Positions 12,564 through 13,854 of a stretch of DNA of 13,854 nucleotides are shown piece by piece (position 1 is the stretch's first letter; each line of letters opens with the position of its first letter). Below the pieces are notes generated by a model that had not been told where the DNA came from, did not search any database, and saw nothing but the letters and a program-made list of their open reading frames with translations. Source of the DNA: Candidatus Izemoplasmatales bacterium (GTDB taxonomy: Bacteria > Bacillota_I > Bacilli_A > Izemoplasmatales > Hujiaoplasmataceae); assembly GCA_028691335.1 (NCBI GenBank), contig JAQUZK010000015.1, forward strand, positions 1 through 13,854. Reading direction: 5' to 3'. The translations under genes were made by a program, and so were the position numbers.

Positions 12564-13474
12564 TGAAGTCTGAAAAAAGAATGTTAATATCCTTTATCTT
12601 AAATTTCGTTTTTACTATCTTTGAATTTGTTGGAGGAATAATAACAAATTCAATCGCTTTAATATCCGATTCAATCCATGATTTAGGTGATTCTATTTCT
12701 ATGGGGGTTGCTATTTATCTTGAAAAGAAGTCTAAGCAAGCAGCTGATTATAAGTATACTTTCGGATACTATAGGTTTTCTTTATTAGGTGGATTATTAA
12801 CTTCAATAATTCTTATTGTCGGATCAATTATTATTATCATTGAAGCTGTGAAAAGACTTTTAAATCCTCAAGAAATCAACGCTGAATTGATGATTTATTT
12901 TGCGATATTTGGAGTTATTGTAAATGGTGCCGCTGCTTTTAACGCTTCAAAAGGAAAAAGCGCTAACGAAAAAGTGATTTCGTTGCATCTACTAGAAGAT
13001 GTTTTCGGTTGGACAATACTTTTGGTTGGAGCGATTTTAATGCATTATTTTGATGTAAGATTTTTAGATGCGGCTTTATCACTTTTCTTCAGCTTATTCA
13101 TAATGACTCATGTGGCGAAACACTTAAAAGTTATTCTTGAAGTTTTATTAGAAAAAGCACCTAAAGGTTATAACATAAGCGAAATAATATCCAACTTAAG
13201 TCAAGAAGAACATGTAAGAAACATACATCACGTTCATCTATGGTCAATAGAAGGCAATGTTCCAATAATAACGTTTCATGCAAGAATCTCACATAAAGTA
13301 GACACAGTTGAAGCTGCTAAAACTACACAAAGATTAAAAGATAGACTTAAGGAAATAGGAATAGTTCACTCAACAATTCAAATTGAATTCTTCGATAATC
13401 AATGCGAAGACCCTAGTTGTGAAGAAATAGATATTGAAGAAAATAACGACGGACATCACCACCATCACCACTAA
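12563..13474 (+). CDS. Cation diffusion facilitator (zinc-type) metal exporter
   Basis: A 303-residue CDF transporter with six membrane helices (within about 7-200) and a cytoplasmic metal-binding domain (about 205-285). The transport site is H39-x3-D43 in helix 2 (SIHDLGDS) and H142-x3-D146 in helix 5 (HLLEDVFGW). Two HxxxD motifs are typical of zinc-type members such as ZitB/CzcD, which export Zn2+ (or Cd2+, Co2+) in exchange for protons. The C-terminal domain has HHVHLWSIEG. The tail holds CEDPSC, an acidic stretch and six histidines right before the stop, a likely natural metal sensor. The start is fixed by GGAGG (12551-12555) inside the upstream gene, which it overlaps by one base. No metalloregulator is in view. 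Confidence 0.93.
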   Translation: MKSEKRMLISFILNFVFTIFEFVGGIITNSIALISDSIHDLGDSISMGVAIYLEKKSKQAADYKYTFGYYRFSLLGGLLTSIILIVGSIIIIIEAVKRLLNPQEINAELMIYFAIFGVIVNGAAAFNASKGKSANEKVISLHLLEDVFGWTILLVGAILMHYFDVRFLDAALSLFFSLFIMTHVAKHLKVILEVLLEKAPKGYNISEIISNLSQEEHVRNIHHVHLWSIEGNVPIITFHARISHKVDTVEAAKTTQRLKDRLKEIGIVHSTIQIEFFDNQCEDPSCEEIDIEENNDGHHHHHH

Positions 13475-13500
13475 TTATTTCACTTATGATTAAGATAGTG

Positions 13501-13506
13501 TATAAT
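13501..13506 (+). promoter_or_regulatory. -10 box of the last, partial gene
   Basis: Perfect TATAAT; no good -35 at 16-18 bp. The ribosome site GGGGAAGTGA starts 8 nt further on, so the leader would be about 16 nt. No hairpin terminator is seen after the CDF gene. Confidence 0.45.
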
Positions 13507-13528
13507 AGTATTATGGGGAAGTGATACA

Positions 13529-13854
13529 ATGAATTTATTTATTCAACAAATAGAATTACCGAGAATGACTTTAGCATATACGATATCTTCAAATTATAAA
13601 GATGCATATGATAGAATAGAAAATTATTTAAAACTCGGAAATGTTAACATTATTGATGTAAAGCTTTATCACGCAGAAATAAGAACTATGAATAGTCGTG
13701 TTGTGTTCTTGTATACAGAGGCTTTAGAAGCAGTTTCAAAATATGATAAGACTGAAATTCAAATCCTTTCTGTAGAAGTTGGTTTTTATTTAACAACAAA
13801 AATTGATAAAAAATTATATAAAGATATTTTATTCAAAGATCAAATCCTACAAAA
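13529..13854 (+). CDS. Unrecognised protein, N-terminal part (cut by window edge)
   Basis: An open frame starts at ATG 13529 and runs without a stop to the end of the window, giving 108 whole codons. GGGGAAGTGA lies upstream with suitable spacing, and a TATAAT box precedes that, so the gene is real. The protein begins MNLFIQQIELPRMTLAY and is soluble, with mixed alpha/beta character and no membrane segment. The opening P-R-M-T-L-A-Y-x-I followed by a short helix (YKDAYDRIENYL) recalls effector-binding (GyrI/AraC_E-like) domains, but the match is too weak to name. The function is unknown. Confidence 0.7.
   Translation, partial: MNLFIQQIELPRMTLAYTISSNYKDAYDRIENYLKLGNVNIIDVKLYHAEIRTMNSRVVFLYTEALEAVSKYDKTEIQILSVEVGFYLTTKIDKKLYKDILFKDQILQ

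Noticed and set aside
13455..13474. His6 run as an engineered tag or vector contamination
   Set aside because: Histidine codons are mixed CAC/CAT in native context, with no linker or vector sequence, and a native promoter and gene follow.
1..13854. Mycoplasma-type code with TGA as tryptophan
   Set aside because: Genes end properly at TGA (for example 3096, 4354 and 9916), just before the next gene or terminator, and tryptophan is encoded by TGG throughout.

Overview
The window is AT-rich (roughly 70% A+T by eye) with strong AGGAGG-type ribosome sites, TATAAT promoters and U-tailed hairpin terminators, so it reads as a low-GC Firmicutes/Tenericutes-type chromosome. Several genes end at TGA (3096, 4354, 9916), so TGA is a stop here. 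This argues against the Mycoplasma/Spiroplasma code but fits Acholeplasmatales, Izemoplasmatales, Haloplasma or a related low-GC lineage. That placement is an inference from gene content and composition. No tRNA, rRNA, CRISPR array, transposase or phage gene is visible.

Layout. Positions 1-651 (-) hold the N-terminal 217 residues of a QueG-like double 4Fe-4S protein cut by the window edge. 832-1149 (+) is a small three-helix membrane protein converging on a cupin gene (1170-1496, -), with a shared bidirectional terminator. 1637-2341 (+) is a HAD phosphatase with a near-consensus promoter. From 2473 to 5699 lies a redox/gas-sensing neighbourhood: a Crp/Fnr regulator with two CxxC pairs, a DUF438-hemerythrin-PAS protein overlapping a YbaN/DUF454 membrane protein, and thioredoxin reductase. 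5745-7724 (-) is a membrane 5TMR_LYT-PAS-GGDEF-HD-GYP protein for cyclic-di-GMP turnover. After a 370-bp intergenic region with a long leader come a Pr6Pr-type membrane protein and a second, degenerate DUF438-type protein (8095-9916), a PLP-fold/GNAT fusion (10003-11205), an O-antigen ligase/polymerase-type membrane protein and a CDF metal exporter with a natural His6 tail (11268-13474), and the start of an unrecognised gene (13529 onward).

The most interesting part is the regulatory unit at 3087-3151. A perfect Crp-type operator, TGTGATTTGAATCACA, overlaps the stop codon of the Crp/Fnr gene. Its centre lies 29.5 bp upstream of the -10 box of the DUF438 operon, which is canonical class II activator geometry, and the regulator carries the R-E-x3-R recognition residues that read GTGA. 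The same promoter sits inside a 13-bp inverted repeat that acts as a terminator-like hairpin for upstream readthrough and would bury the downstream Shine-Dalgarno site. A second promoter-inside-terminator arrangement occurs at 9947-9982.

Two protein-level oddities stand out. The second DUF438-type protein has lost a hemerythrin His and Glu but keeps the PAS CHPPKS motif. The PLP-fold half of the 10003 gene has lost its lysine position and both phosphate-binding loops, so it looks like a pseudoenzyme attached to an intact acetyltransferase.
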